Shown: piece after piece, positions 35,719-53,626 of the stretch
Numbering within the stretch: position 1 is the stretch's first letter
Layout of the letters: each line of letters starts with the position of its first letter
DNA from: Salvelinus alpinus
Taxonomy: Eukaryota; Chordata; Actinopteri; Salmoniformes; Salmonidae
Reading direction: 5' to 3'
DNA length: 64,000 bases
Assembly (NCBI RefSeq): GCF_045679555.1
Contig: NC_092091.1
Coordinates: 68,693,314 to 68,757,313 of the forward strand
Position numbers and translations under genes: made by a program
The notes under the pieces: model-generated
Told to the model about the DNA's origin: nothing
Seen by the model: only the letters and a program-made list of their open reading frames with translations
Databases searched by the model: none

Positions 35719-36116
35719 TACATCATTTGAAAGACTTCTGTTGACGTGTTTTATTATATTTGTGCATACGTGTGTGTGTGGGTTTGTCTGGGTGCGTTAC
35801 ATGACATAGCCCATTTATTTGACCCTTATTTTACCAGGTAAGTTGACTGAGAACACATTCTCATTTACAGCATCGACCTGGAGAATAGTTACAGGGGAGA
35901 GGAGGGGGGATGAATGAGCCAGTTGGAAGCTGGGGATGATTATGTGGCCATGATGGTATCAGGGCCAGATTGGGAATTTAGCCAGGACACCGGGGATCTT
36001 TAGTGACCACAGAGAGTCAGGACACAAGTTTAATATCCCATCCAAAAGACAGCACCCTACACAGGGCAATGTCCCCAATCACCATCCTGGAGCATTGGGA
36101 GATATATATATATATA

Positions 36117-38255
<2,139 letters not shown>

Positions 38256-38405
38256 TGGATATATATATATATATTAGACCAGAGGAAAGAGTGATTCTTA
38301 CTGGCCCTTCAACACCACTTCCATCCAGGGACCGACCAGGACCAGCCTTGCTTAGCTTCAGAGGCAACCCAGCAGTGGGACACACGGTGGTATGCTGCCT
38401 AACAC

Positions 38406-39860
38406 ACCCCTACAGGTAAGCTTGAGGGACTGACCTGTTCTTTGGTTGATCGTTCGAGGATGACAACGCCATGAAAAATACAGGAAATGGTCATGTATTT
38501 ACCTTTACTACGAATGATCTTAATGGATCTGCTTTTAATGGTCGCTTCTGTGTACATTGGCACACAACAGTTTCAGGACTGGAGAATAGTTACACAATTA
38601 CTGGCCCTACCTGTGCAGCTGTAAAAGTCCCTGAAATGACATCAGCTGTTTGTACATCTGACTATCAGATTCTATCAACAGTATACACAAAATATGCAGG
38701 CTAAAGGGAATAAAATATTAGCTCTGTCGGTGAAAGGATTCAAATCATAAAATCTAGAGCACAAACACACACGGTAGACACACCCTTTTCTCAGAGACCG
38801 CCCTATAATCCAGAGCCACGCGACACCAGAACCAAGGACCAGCCTTCATGTACCACACCCCGGAGACTATTCTCATAAAGCAGCTGCCTTGTCAGCTAAT
38901 GGGGATCCTAATAAATACTAAATATTGATTACCGACCGACACCCTAGAAACATCTAGATCTACAAACAACCATCTATTTTACACTTCCTCAACCCTCATC
39001 CTCAAATAAAGCAAAGACGACAGACACCCAGACAAAAAGCCTAAACCAGGTGTTTGTGCCTTCTCCGTCAAAACAGAGCCAGGCCGCTTATCAGAAATGA
39101 CAGTGAGGAAGGGATGGCCATTATAGCTCAGCCATGTCAAAGAAATGAGCCCAGTTTCCCACAGTAGCTGCCTATTACCTCACGACTGTGTGATCTGTGA
39201 TTAGAGAGAACCGTTAGCTGTTAGATTTCTGGAATGCTATTAGGTGGTTTGGAGTCTATGATAATAGCTAAGAAATGTAACCTAGTTTACCTACTCTAAG
39301 ATGAATGCATGGTCCTAAATCAATCAAACAAACCTGAGTTCGTGATAAAAGAGGACAACTTGTACATTATACTAACTCCAACTGATGGACCAATCAGATA
39401 GACTTATCTTCCTCTTTAATAAGCAGACTCTGGTATTGGCCCAGACCACTGACTGTGTTGCTCTGATGTCTCGGTTCTACTCCTTTCCTTGGCAGAATGC
39501 TCGAGATTAGACATTGGCCAGATAAAAAGAGGGTTGGCACCGCTTTCAGTTGGTCCGATCTCAAAGGAAAACCTGCAATAGATCACAGCATCGCACTCGC
39601 TCACATCAATGTGTGTGGGCAAAATATGCACAGTGCATGTGTGTTTGGTGTCTTACGTAAGCCGGTTTCCAAGAAACCACTCTTCAAGCACTCTATACAC
39701 CCTGGATTATCGTGCACACATTGACGGTTGACAGCACTTTAAAAAGCCATTGAAACCAGGTTCTCTTGAACATGCCTCTTCAATACTAATGGATGGAAAT
39801 TGACTCCCATTATTTATCTATAATGAGTTTCTATAATGTCATTGTCTGGCTAGCCTAATA
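38406..39860. other. intergenic sequence
   Basis: There is no gene. GCTAATGGGGATCCTAATAA at about 38898 resembles a LINE-like tail. Confidence 0.4.
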
Positions 39861-40325
39861 TACAGTAAACTTCAAAAGTGTTGGGACAGTGACAATTTTT
39901 GTTGTTGTTTTGGCTCTGTACTCCAGCACCTTGGATTTGAAATTATATCAATGACCATGAGGTTAAAGTGCAGACCATCAGCTTTAATTTGAGGGGATTT
40001 TCATCCCTATTGTGTGAACCATTTAGAAATTAATGCACTTTTTGTCCACAATCCCCCACATTTTAGGGGACCAAAGGTATTGGGACAAATTCACTTGTAT
40101 GTGTATTATACACAGGAGGTTGGTGGCACCTTAATCGGGGAGGACGGGCTCATAGTAATGGCTGTAATGGAATTAATGGAATGGTATCCAACTCATCAAA
40201 CAAATGGTTGCCATGTGTTTGATCCCATTCCATTCACCCCATTCCAGCCATTAATATGATCCGACCTCCCCTCACCAGTCTCCTGTGGTATTATAGTATA
40301 CATATTAGTGGCCATTGGCCTCCCC
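39861..40325. mobile_element. Tc1-like left end, interrupted by a MITE
   Basis: TACAGTAAACTTCAAAAGTG TTGGGACAGTGACAATTTTT opens the fragment and GTATTGGGACAAATTCACTT is an internal repeat of the same terminus. Only the left end is identified. The MITE at 40111-40287 splits it. Confidence 0.6.
40111..40287. mobile_element. palindromic MITE, 177 bp, with exact 8-bp target duplication
   Basis: The ends CACAGGAG and CTCCTGTG are inverted, and GTATTATA is repeated exactly at 40103-40110 and 40288-40295. The body is a diverged palindrome (TAATGGCTGTAATGGAAT against ATTCCAGCCATTAATATG). The 8-bp duplication suggests hAT mobilisation. Confidence 0.88.
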
Positions 40326-40704
40326 TTGATGTTGATGGTGTTGTTTTGGTTGACCCAGGGGGTGTGGGGGAGGGATCGCTCTACTTCTGACTCCTGGAGC
40401 ATGTTGTTGTGCACGTCTCTGTGTGATTGAGCTGTCTCTGTCGTCACCAACACTTAGTTGGACTTCATTCAGTCATACCTGGAGAGTGTGTGTGTGTGTG
40501 TGTGTGTCTTTGATTAGGATATCCTATAAAGCTTCTGCTAAATGACATATATCTAGGACTTGGATTAGGTGGATCAATCACCAATGTCTCTAGGTAGATA
40601 ATTCCTTTCCTGCAACTCAGACTCTCTGACCTGTCGCTTATCTCTCTCACACACCAAAGTTTTAGAGGTTCTGTTGTACTTTGGACGTGTGTGTGTTCGT
40701 GCAC

Positions 40705-40872
40705 CAGAGGAGGCTGGTAGGAGGAGATATAGGAGGACGTGCTCATTGTAATGGCTGTAATTGTATAAATGGAATGGAGTCAGACATGTGGTTTCCATAA
40801 CGTTCCATTTGTTTCATTCCAGCCATTACAATGAGCCCTTCCTCCTATAGCGCCTCCCACCAGCCAACACTG
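40705..40872. mobile_element. second MITE of the same family, 168 bp
   Basis: CAGAGGAGGCTGGT at the left faces CCAGCCAACACTG at the right. The flanks TCGTGCAC and ACGTGCAC form an 8-bp duplication with one change. The body is palindromic like the 40111 copy. Confidence 0.82.
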
Positions 40873-40989
40873 ACGTGCACATGTGTATCGATCGCCTGGC
40901 CACTTTTCTGACTGGCTGTTTCACCATGTGAAGTCCAGCTGTCGATGCCTGTTATTTTTCCCCTCTCTCCTGTCCTCATATAGCTTAGC

Positions 40990-41110
40990 CTAGCCTAGCC
41001 TAGCCTATCCACGTCACTCATATTGACCTGCTAGCCTAGCCTAGCTATTCACTTCACTCTTATTGACCTGTTAGCCTAGCCTAGCTATCCACCTCACTCT
41101 TATTGACCTG
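40990..41110. repeat. 40-bp tandem repeat, three copies, with a TAGCC cluster
   Basis: The phrase ATTGACCTG ends each unit at 41030, 41070 and 41110. The units start in repeated TAGCC pentamers. Confidence 0.85.
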
Positions 41111-41626
41111 TTTGGTTGTTAGCCTAGCCACTTTGCCTTGCCTCCAGTGCAAAATATGCTGTTGTGTAATGTTTTTGACAGGGGCTGACGTGTAGCGATT
41201 ACCAATGTCTCGTCGTCAGTGCAGCCCATGTGGATGGATTTTCGTGGAAGTTTGGCGAGAGGCCAAACCAGCCTCCCTCCCTTTACATGACCACATTGTG
41301 CAATGTGTGCTTTTCTCCCTGCTGGATGGAAGCCTTTCATTTAAAGAGCAGTCAATCTCCCCCACAGATTAGGCCTAGTCTTTGGTAGAGCAAGACACCA
41401 CCACCTCACATTAGAATGTAGTCGATAGACTCTGGTATCCTGGTATTGTGAGTTGGAATGTGGAGATTTTGCGTTGAGATGAGAATCTTCTTACATTGTG
41501 AATTCTTATTCCATTTTGATGGGTTTTGTGTTCAGGGCATTGCGGGTTCAAAGGCCTGTCTGGTTAGTGGTTGTTTGTTATCGGAACAGGATAGACAGAC
41601 ATGAAAGCAAAAGACGGGAGAGAGGA

Positions 41627-44600
41627 TTACTGGTTTTGTCCCGTTCTCTCTATCTCTGGTTGATTACTGGTTTTGTCCCGTTCTCTCTATCTCTGGTTGA
41701 TTACTGGTTTTGTCCCATTCTCTCTATCTCTGGTTGATTACTGGTTTTGTCCCGTTCTCTCTATCTCTGGTTGATTACTGGTTTTGTCCCGTTCTCTCTA
41801 TCTCTGGTTGATTACTGGTTTTGTCCCGTTCTCTCCATCTCTGGTTGATTACTGGTTTTGTCCCGTTCTCTCCATCTCTGGTTGATTACTGGTTTTGTCC
41901 CGTTCTCTCCATCTCTGGTTGATTACTGGTTTTGTCCCGTTCTCTCTATCTCTGGTTGATTACTGGTTTTGTCCCGTTCTCTCCATCTCTGGTTGATTAC
42001 TGGTTTTGTCCCGTTCTCTCCATCTCTGGTTGATTACTGGTTTTGTCCCGTTCTCTCCATCTCTGGTTGATTACTGGTTTTGTCCCGTTCTCTCTATCTC
42101 TGGTTGATTACTGGTTTTGTCCCGTTCTCTCCATCTCTGGTTGATTACTGGTTTTGTCCCGTTCTCTCCATCTCTGGTTGATTACTGGTTTTGTCCCGTT
42201 CTCTCCATCTCTGGTTGATTACTGGTTTTGTCCCATTCTCTCTATCTCTGGTTGATTACTGGTTTTGTCCCGTTCTCTCTATCTCTAGTTGATTACTGGT
42301 TTTGTCCCGTTCTCTCTATCTCTGGTTGATTACTGGTTTTGTCCCGTTCTCTCCATCTCTGGTTGATTACTGGTTTTGTCCCGTTCTCTCCATCTCTGGT
42401 TGATTACTGGTTTTGTCCCGTTCTCTCCATCTCTGGTTGATTACTGGTTTTGTCCCGTTCTCTCTATCTCTGGTTGATTACTGGTTTTGTCCCGTTCTCT
42501 CTATCTCTAGTTGATTACTGGTTTTGTCCCGTTCTCTCTATCTCTAGTTGATTACTGGTTTTGTCCCGTTCTCTCTATCTCTAGTTGATTACTGGTTTTG
42601 TCCCGTTCTCTCCATCTCTGGTTGATTACTGGTTTTGTCCCGTTCTCTCCGTCTCTAGTTGATTACTGGTTTTGTCCCGTTCTCTCCATCTCTGGTTGAT
42701 TACTGGTTTTGTCCCATTCTCTCCATCTCTGGTTGATTACTGGTTTTGTCCCGTTCTCTCCATCTCTGGTTGATTACTGGTTTTGTCCCGTTCTCTCTAT
42801 CTCTAGTTGATTACTGGTTTTGTCCCATTCTCTCCATCTCTAGTTGATTACTGGTTTTGTCCCGTTCTCTCTATCTCTGGTTGATTACTGGTTTTGTCCC
42901 GTTCTCTCTATCTCTAGTTGATTACTGGTTTTGTCCCGTTCTCTCTATCTCTAGTTGATTACTGGTTTTGTCCCGTTCTCTCTATCTCTGGTTGATTACT
43001 GGTTTTGTCCCGTTCTCTCCATCTCTGGTTGATTACTGGTTTTGTCCCGTTCTCTCTATCTCTGGTTGATTACTGGTTTTGTCCCGTTCTCTCCATCTCT
43101 GGTTGATTACTGGTTTTGTCCCGTTCTCTCTATCTCTAGTTGATTACTGGTTTTGTCCCGTTCTCTCTATCTCTGGTTGATTACTGGTTTTGTCCCGTTC
43201 TCTCCATCTCTGGTTGATTACTGGTTTTGTCCCATTCTCTCTGTCTCTGGTTGATTACTGGTTTTGTCCCGTTCTCTCCATCTCTAGTTGATTACTGGTT
43301 TTGTCCCGTTCTCTCCATCTCTAGTTGATTACTGGTTTTGTCCCGTTCTCTCCATCTCTGGTTGATTACTGGTTTTGTCCCGTTCTCTCCATCTCTGGTT
43401 GATTACTGGTTTTGTCCCATTCTCTCTGTCTCTAGTTGATTACTGGTTTTGTCCCGTTCTCTCTATCTCTGATTGATTACTGGTTTTGTCCCGTTCTCTC
43501 CATCTCTAGTTGATTACTGGTTTTGTCCCGTTCTCTCCATCTCTGGTTGATTACTGGTTTTGTCCCGTTCTCTCCATCTCTGGTTGATTACTGGTTTTGT
43601 CCCGTTCTCTCCATCTCTGGTTGATTACTGGTTTTGTCCCGTTCTCTCCATCTCTGGTTGATTACTGGTTTTGTCCCGTTCTCTCTATCTCTGGTTGATT
43701 ACTGGTTTTGTCCCGTTCTCTCCATCTCTGGTTGATTACTGGTTTTGTCCCGTTCTCTCCATCTCTAGTTGATTACTGGTTTTGTCCCGTTCTCTCTATC
43801 TCTGGTTGATTACTGGTTTTGTCCCGTTCTCTCCATCTCTGGTTGATTACTGGTTTTGTCCCGTTCTCTCCATCTCTGGTTGATTACTGGTTTTGTCCCG
43901 TTCTCTCTATCTCTGGTTGATTACTGGTTTTGTCCCGTTCTCTCCATCTCTGGTTGATTACTGGTTTTGTCCCGTTCTCTCCATCTCTGGTTGATTACTG
44001 GTTTTGTCCCGTTCTCTCCATCTCTGGTTGATTACTGGTTTTGTCCCGTTCTCTCTATCTCTAGTTGATTACTGGTTTTGTCCCGTTCTCTCTATCTCTG
44101 GTTGATTACTGGTTTTGTCCCGTTCTCTCTATCTCTGGTTGATTACTGGTTTTGTCCCGTTCTCTCTATCTCTGGTTGATTACTGGTTTTGTCCCGTTCT
44201 CTCCATCTCTGGTTGATTACTGGTTTTGTCCCGTTCTCTCCATCTCTGGTTGATTACTGGTTTTGTCCCGTTCTCTCTATCTCTGGTTGATTACTGGTTT
44301 TGTCCCGTTCTCTCCATCTCTGGTTGATTACTGGTTTTGTCCCGTTCTCTCCATCTCTAGTTGATTACTGGTTTTGTCCCGTTCTCTCTATCTCTAGTTG
44401 ATTACTGGTTTTGTTCCGTTCTCTCTATCTCTGGTTGATTACTGGTTTTGTCACGTTCTCTCTATCTCTGGTTGATTACTGGTTTTGTCCCGTTCTCTCC
44501 ATCTCTGGTTGATTACTGGTTTTGTCCCGTTCTCTCCATCTCTGGTTGATTACTGGTTTTGTCCCGTTCTCTCTATCTCTGGTTGATTACTGGTTTTGTC

Positions 44601-46950
44601 CCGTTCTCTCCATCTCTGGTTGATTACTGGTTTTGTCCCGTTCTCTCCATCTCTAGTTGATTACTGGTTTTGTCCCGTTCTCTCCATCTCTGGTTGATTA
44701 CTGGTTTTGTCCCGTTCTCTCCATCTCTGGTTGATTACTGGTTTTGTCCCGTTCTCTCCATCTCTGGTTGATTACTGGTTTTGTCCCGTTCTCTCCATCT
44801 CTGGTTGATTACTGGTTTTGTCCCGTTCTCTCTATCTCTGGTTGATTACTGGTTTTGTCCCGTTCTCTCCATCTCTGGTTGATTACTGGTTTTGTCCCGT
44901 TCTCTCCATCTCTAGTTGATTACTGGTTTTGTCCCGTTCTCTCTATCTCTGGTTGATTACTGGTTTTGTCCCGTTCTCTCCATCTCTGGTTGATTACTGG
45001 TTTTGTCCCGTTCTCTCCATCTCTGGTTGATTACTGGTTTTGTCCCGTTCTCTCCATCTCTGGTTGATTACTGGTTTTGTCCCGTTCTCTCTATCTCTGG
45101 TTGATTACTGGTTTTGTCCCGTTCTCTCCATCTCTGGTTGATTACTGGTTTTGTCCCGTTCTCTCCATCTCTGGTTGATTACTGGTTTTGTCCCGTTCTC
45201 TCCATCTCTGGTTGATTACTGGTTTTGTCCCGTTCTCTCTATCTCTAGTTGATTACTGGTTTTGTCCCGTTCTCTCTATCTCTGGTTGATTACTGGTTTT
45301 GTCCCGTTCTCTCTATCTCTGGTTGATTACTGGTTTTGTCCCGTTCTCTCCATCTCTGGTTGATTACTGGTTTTGTCCCGTTCTCTCCATCTCTGGTTGA
45401 TTACTGGTTTTGTCCCGTTCTCTCTATCTCTGGTTGATTACTGGTTTTGTCCCGTTCTCTCCATCTCTGGTTGATTACTGGTTTTGTCCCGTTCTCTCCA
45501 TCTCTAGTTGATTACTGGTTTTGTCCCGTTCTCTCTATCTCTAGTTGATTACTGGTTTTGTCCCGTTCTCTCTATCTCTGGTTGATTACTGGTTTTGTCC
45601 CGTTCTCTCTATCTCTGGTTGATTACTGGTTTTGTCCCGTTCTCTCCATCTCTGGTTGATTACTGGTTTTGTCCCGTTCTCTCCATCTCTGGTTGATTAC
45701 TGGTTTTGTCCCGTTCTCTCTATCTCTGGTTGATTACTGGTTTTGTCCCGTTCTCTCCATCTCTGGTTGATTACTGGTTTTGTCCCGTTCTCTCCATCTC
45801 TAGTTGATTACTGGTTTTGTCCCGTTCTCTCCATCTCTGGTTGATTACTGGTTTTGTCCCGTTCTCTCTATCTCTGGTTGATTACTGGTTTCGTCCCGTT
45901 CTCTCCATCTCTGGTTGATTACTGGTTTTGTCCCGTTCTCTCCATCTCTGGTTGATTACTGGTTTTGTCCCGTTCTCTCTATCTCTAGTTGATTACTGGT
46001 TTTGTCCCGTTCTCTCCATCTCTGGTTGATTACTGGTTTTGTCCCGTTCTCTCTATCTCTGGTTGATTACTGGTTTTGTCCCGTTCTCTCTATCTCTAGT
46101 TGATTACTGGTTTTGTCCCGTTCTCTCCATCTCTGGTTGATTACTGGTTTTGTCCCGTTCTCTCCATCTCTGGTTGATTACTGGTTTTGTCCCGTTCTCT
46201 CCATCTCTGGTTGATTACTGGTTTTGTCCCGTTCTCTCTATCTCTGGTTGATTACTGGTTTTGTCCCGTTCTCTCCATCTCTGGTTGATTACTGGTTTTG
46301 TCCCATTCTCTCTATCTCTAGTTGATTACTGGTTTTGTCCCGTTCTCTCTATCTCTAGTTGATTACTGGTTTTGTCCCGTTCTCTCTATCTCTGGTTGAT
46401 TACTGGTTTTGTCCCGTTCTCTCCATCTCTGGTTGATTACTGGTTTTGTCCCATTCTCTCCATCTCTGGTTGATTACTGGTTTTGTCCCGTTCTCTCTAT
46501 CTCTAGTTGATTACTGGTTTTGTCCCGTTCTCTCCATCTCTGGTTGATTACTGGTTTTGTCCCGTTCTCTCCATCTCTGGTTGATTACTGGTTTTGTCCC
46601 GTTCTCTCTATCTCTGGTTGATTACTGGTTTTGTCCCGTTCTCTCTATCTCTGGTTGATTACTGGTTTTGTCCCATTCTCTCTATCTCTAGTTGATTACT
46701 GGTTTTGTCCCATTCTCTCTATCTCTAGTTGATTACTGGTTTTGTCCCATTCTCTCCATCTCTGGTTGATTACTGGTTTTGTCCCGTTCTCTCCATCTCT
46801 GGTTGATTACTGGTTTTGTCCCGTTCTCTCCATCTCTGATTGATTACTGGTTTTGTCCCGTTCTCTCCATCTCTGGTTGATTACTGGTTTTGTCCCGTTC
46901 TCTCTATCTCTGGTTGATTACTGGTTTTGTCCCATTCTCTCTATCTCTGG
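41627..46950. repeat. minisatellite, 37-bp unit, about 144 copies
   Basis: The unit contains TTGATTACTGGTTTTGTCCC and then GTTCTCTC plus TATCTCTGG. The copies are nearly identical. Most differences fall at three positions: CTAT or CCAT, CTGG or CTAG, and CCCG or CCCA. Length is perfectly regular over 5.3 kb. No spacers and no long open frame are present (37 is not a multiple of 3). Confidence 0.97.
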
Positions 46951-47104
46951 TTGTGGTGACTCCAAGATAGAGGGAGGAATCCTGATTGAACCAATACTCT
47001 GGTTGTGGTGACTCCAAGATAGAGGGAGGAATCCTGATTGAACCAATACTCTGGTTGTGGTGACTCCAAGATAGAGGGAGGAATCCTGATTGAACCAACA
47101 CTCT
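46947..47104. repeat. 52-bp tandem repeat, three copies
   Basis: Units begin CTCTGGTTGTGGTGACTCCA and end GATTGAACCAATA. The array joins directly to the 37-bp array, whose last unit shares the CTCTGGTTG start, so the two probably share origin. Confidence 0.92.
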
Positions 47105-49830
<2,726 letters not shown>

Positions 49831-49879
49831 CATATTCCCCTAAACCATATAAACATAAGACAAGACATTAGGTTGAGGT

Positions 49880-50650
49880 AAAGGTGAGAGATTTGTAGTT
49901 TGGTTGTGAAGGGGGAAGAGGGAGTTGTAGTTTGGTTGTGAGGGGGGCGGAGGGAGTTGTAGTTTGGCTGTGAGGGTGGTGGAGGGAGTTGTAGTTTGGC
50001 TGTGAGGGAGTTGTAGTTTGGCTGTGAATGAGTTGTAGTTTGGCTGTGAGGGAGTTGTAGTTTGTCTGTGAGGGAGTTGTAGTTTGTCTGTGAGGGAGTT
50101 GTAGTTTGGCTTTGAGGGAGTTGTAGTTTGGCTGTGAATGGGTTGTAGTTTGGCTGTGAGGGAGTTGTAGTTAGGCTGTGAGGGAGTTGTAGTTTGGCTG
50201 TGAGGGAGTTGTAGTTTGGCTGTGAGGGAGTTGTAGTTTGGCTTTGAGGGAGTTGTAGTTTGGCTGTGAAAGAGTTGTAGTTTGGCCTTGAGGGAGTTGT
50301 AGTTTGGCTGTGAGGGAGTTGTAGTTTGGCTGTGAGGGAGTTGTAGTTTGGCTGTGAGGGAGTTGTAGTTTGGCTGTGAGGGAGTTGTAGTTTGGCTGTG
50401 AAAGAGTTGTAGTTTGGCTGTGAGGGAGTTGTAGTTTGGCCTTGAAGGAGTTGTAGTTTGGCCGTGAGGGAGTTGTAGTTTGGCTGTGAGGGAGTTGTAG
50501 TTTGGCTGTGAAAGAGTTGTAGTTTGGCTGTGAGGGAGTTGTAGTTTGGCTGTGAAAGAGTTGTAGTTTGGCTGTGAAAGAGTTGTAGTTTGGCTGTGAG
50601 GGAGTTGTAGTTTGGCTGTGAGAGGGTTGTAGTTTGGCTGTGACGGTAGT
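49880..50650. repeat. minisatellite, 22-bp unit, about 35 copies
   Basis: The unit TTGTAGTTTGGCTGTGAGGG plus AG is repeated with small variants (GCTTTGAGG, GCTGTGAAAG, GTCTGTGAG). The minus strand has no stop in any frame of the unit, so long open frames appear (49821-50672 and 49840-50694), encoding a 22-residue repeat. Confidence 0.95.
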
Positions 50651-50814
50651 GAAGGGAGTTGTGAGGTGACATGATCCTTAGAGAGAGAGATCACTGATAG
50701 ATGTCAGAGATGTTGAAGGTTTAGTGGTGGTGGAAGGTGTCATGGTGCTTCCAGCTTCAGGCATGGCGTTCTAACAGAGAGTCTGTAGTCCATCTCAGCC
50801 ACAGAGGTAAATAG

Positions 50815-52600
50815 AGCACCGAATACAACAGGTGTAGTAGACCTTACTGTGAAATTCTTACTTACAAGCCCTTAACCAACAATGCAGTTCAAGAAATAGA
50901 GTTAAGAAAACTAACAATAAGATTACATAACAATAAAGAAGCTATATACAGGGGGTACTGGCACCAAGTCAATGTGCGGGGCTACAGGTTGGTCAAAGTA
51001 ATTTGTACATGTAGGTAGGGGTAAAGTGACTATGCATCGATAATACCCAGCCAGTAGCAGCAGTGTCGAAACAAAGTGTGGTGGGGTCAATGTAAATATT
51101 TTGGGTGGCCATTTGATTAATTATTCAGCCGACTTATTGCTTGGGGGTAGAAGCTGTTAAGGAGCCTTTTGGACCTAGACTTGGTGCTCTGGTACTGCTT
51201 GCCGTGCGGTAGCAGAGAGAACAGTCTATGACTTGGGTGACTGGAGTCTGTGAAAAAAAATTGTGCCTTCCTCTGACACTAGTAAATAGGTCCTGAAAGG
51301 CAGGAAGTTTGGCCCCAGTGATGTACTGGGCTGTACGCACTACCCTCTGTAGAGCCTTACGGTCAGATGCCGAGCAGTTGCCATACCAGGCGGTGATGCA
51401 ACCAGTCAGGATGCTCTCGATGGTGCAGCTGTAGAACTTTTTGAGGATCTGGGGACCCATGCCAAATATTTTCAGTCTCCTGAGGGGGAAAAGGTGTTGT
51501 CGTGCCCTCTTCACGACTGTCTTGGTGTGTTTGGACCATGATAGTTTGTTGGTGATGTGGGCACCAAGGAACTTGAAACTCTCGACCCGCTCCACTACAG
51601 CCCCATCGATGTTAATGGGAGCCTGTTCGGCCCGCCTTTTCCTGTAGTCCACGATCAGCTTCTTTGTCTTGCTCACATTGAGGGAGAGGTTGTTGTCCTG
51701 GCACCACACTGCCAGTTCTCTGATCTTCCCTATAGGCTGACTCATCGTTGTCGGTGATCAGGTCTACCACTGTTGTGTCGTCAGCAAACTTAATGATGGT
51801 GTTGGAATCGTGCCTGGCCACCCAGTCGTGGGTGAACATGGAGTACAGAAGGGGTTGCAGAGGGAGGTGTTTAGTCCTCTTTATGGGTACTATAGTGTTG
51901 AATGCTGAGCTGTAGTCAATGAACAGCATTCTCACATAGGTGTTAATTTTGTCCAGGTGTGAAAGGGCAGTGTGGAGTGTGATTGAGATTGCGTCATCTG
52001 TGGATCTGTTGGTGCGGTGTGCGAATTGGAGTGGATCTAGGGTTTCCGGGATGATGGTGTTGATGTGAGCCATGACCAGCCATTCAAAGCACTTCATGGC
52101 TACCGACGTGAGTGCTACGAGGCGGTAGTCATTTAGGCAGGTTACCTTCACATTCTTGGGGACAGGGACTATGGTGGTCTGCTTGAAACATGTAGGTATT
52201 ACTGACTCGGGTCAGGGAGAGGTTGAAAATGTCAGTGAAGACACTTCCCAGTTGGTCTGTGCATGCTCTGGGTACACGCCCTGGTAATCCGTCTGGCCCC
52301 GCAGCCTTGTAAATGTTGACCTGTTTAAAGGACTTGCTCACATCGGCTATAGAAAGCGTAATCACACAGTCATCCGGAACAGCTGATGCTCTCATGCATG
52401 CTTCAGTGTTGCTTGCCTTGAAGCGAGCATAAAAGACATTTAGCATAAAATACATTTGTCCTGTATTGACGCTTTGCCTGTTTGATGGTTTGTCTGAGGG
52501 CATAGCAGGATTTCTTATAAGCGTCCGGATTAGTGTCAATGCATGTGAACTTTGCCCTCCTCCTGGCTCTGAACTTTGACATGTTGTCCTGTGGAAAGCT
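50815..52600 (-). pseudogene. decayed LINE, reverse-transcriptase C-terminal half and 3' UTR
   Basis: Three minus-strand frames follow one another: 52539-52129 ([17 protein letters not shown]), 52151-51612 and 51745-51134. The middle one has RT motifs such as [20 protein letters not shown] and the catalytic FADDTT. The last has [20 protein letters not shown] and [20 protein letters not shown]. The 3' UTR runs to about 50815. Frameshifts break the protein and the 5' half, including the endonuclease, is absent. An L2/CR1-like clade is inferred. It is the longest copy of this family in the window. Confidence 0.88.
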
Positions 52601-52606
52601 AGAGAT

Positions 52607-53325
52607 GCGTCCCGAATATCACCCCATTCCCTATATAGTGCACTACTTTTGACCAGGGCTCATGGGGCTGTGGAGAGTCCTGAACACACCAAGGTGACTG
52701 GGGTGAGACGGTAACGCACCCAGCTCTCACAGGATTAAAGAACAGATGGTTGAAAGCCACTGAAATATGAAAGACGTGAAAAATGCAACTTGAGATTGGT
52801 CTTCTACATTTGTCTTTGTGATGCGTTTCACAGTGGTTTTTACAGCACCCTTTTACCATATGAAGTGGTGAGTCATTGGTTATAGCCCTCCGTTGACAAA
52901 AATAGCTGTTCTAGAGTCCAACTGATAGAGCTTGCTCTATATCTTATGTACCTTGCTCTCCATTATACAGCAAGAGATATCCAGCCTTTACAATGTGCTA
53001 TACAGACATTTTTGGAGCAGTGGAAGACTTTTGATCAGCAAGATGACAGGGTTAAAAATAGAATAATCTGTACTCATCATTTCCTTGTTCAGACGGCCCC
53101 CACTATGCAGCCGAGCTGTGTACCTACCTGCTGTTAAAGCACAAAATGGAACTGTCACTTTCTCTCACTATTTAACTCTGTATTTGAAATCTATGACTAC
53201 AGGCTGGATTTCTGGGAAAAGGGTTGTTTTTTTTTCCCTCTTGGAGGCTTGTCACACTTTGTCTGTGTCTGAAATGGCACCCTATTCCCTTTATAGTGCA
53301 CTACTTTTGTCCAGGGCCTATATAC
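52607..53325. other. intergenic sequence with two palindromic MITE fragments
   Basis: Fragments of the CCCTATTCCC/TAGTGCACTA family are at 52607-52670 and 53265-53325. No gene is seen between them. Confidence 0.5.
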
Positions 53326-53340
53326 TGTATATAGCAATGC

Positions 53341-53626
53341 ACTCTTTTTAGGCAAGACTGCCTTCTCATCTTGTGCACCAGAGGCATGGAATAGTCTACA
53401 ACCCATGCTTCATCTAGATATGTTAGTGCCACTGAATTAATTACACATTCTGATGGTAGACTCTGTTACAGAGGAGTTTAATTAAATGCTTTTTTTATGC
53501 TGGATCATGTTGTTAAATTGTTTTAATTCTGTCATGTATTGATTGTTGCTGCCTTCTTGGCCAGGTCTCCCTTGAAAAAGAGACTGGGTCTCAATGGGCT
53601 TTTCCTGGTTAAATAAATCATATAGG
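53341..53626 (+). mobile_element. LINE 3' end with short protein remnant
   Basis: A plus-strand frame gives KTAFSSCAPEAWNSLQP, a motif found at the C-terminus of LINE reverse transcriptases. It is followed by a 3' UTR ending TTTTCCTGGTTAAATAAATC. It is a different family from the LINE at 50815. Confidence 0.6.

Noticed and set aside
38312-38405. functional 5S rRNA gene
   Set aside because: Only part of the 5S sequence is present, with many changes, attached to a SINE body on the minus strand.
41627-46950. CRISPR-like regular 37-bp repeats
   Set aside because: Repeats are head-to-tail without spacers, in a vertebrate genome; this is a minisatellite.
51134-52539. Reverse-transcriptase frames as a host gene
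   Set aside because: They form a frameshifted, 5'-truncated LINE with a family-typical 3' UTR and other copies in the window.
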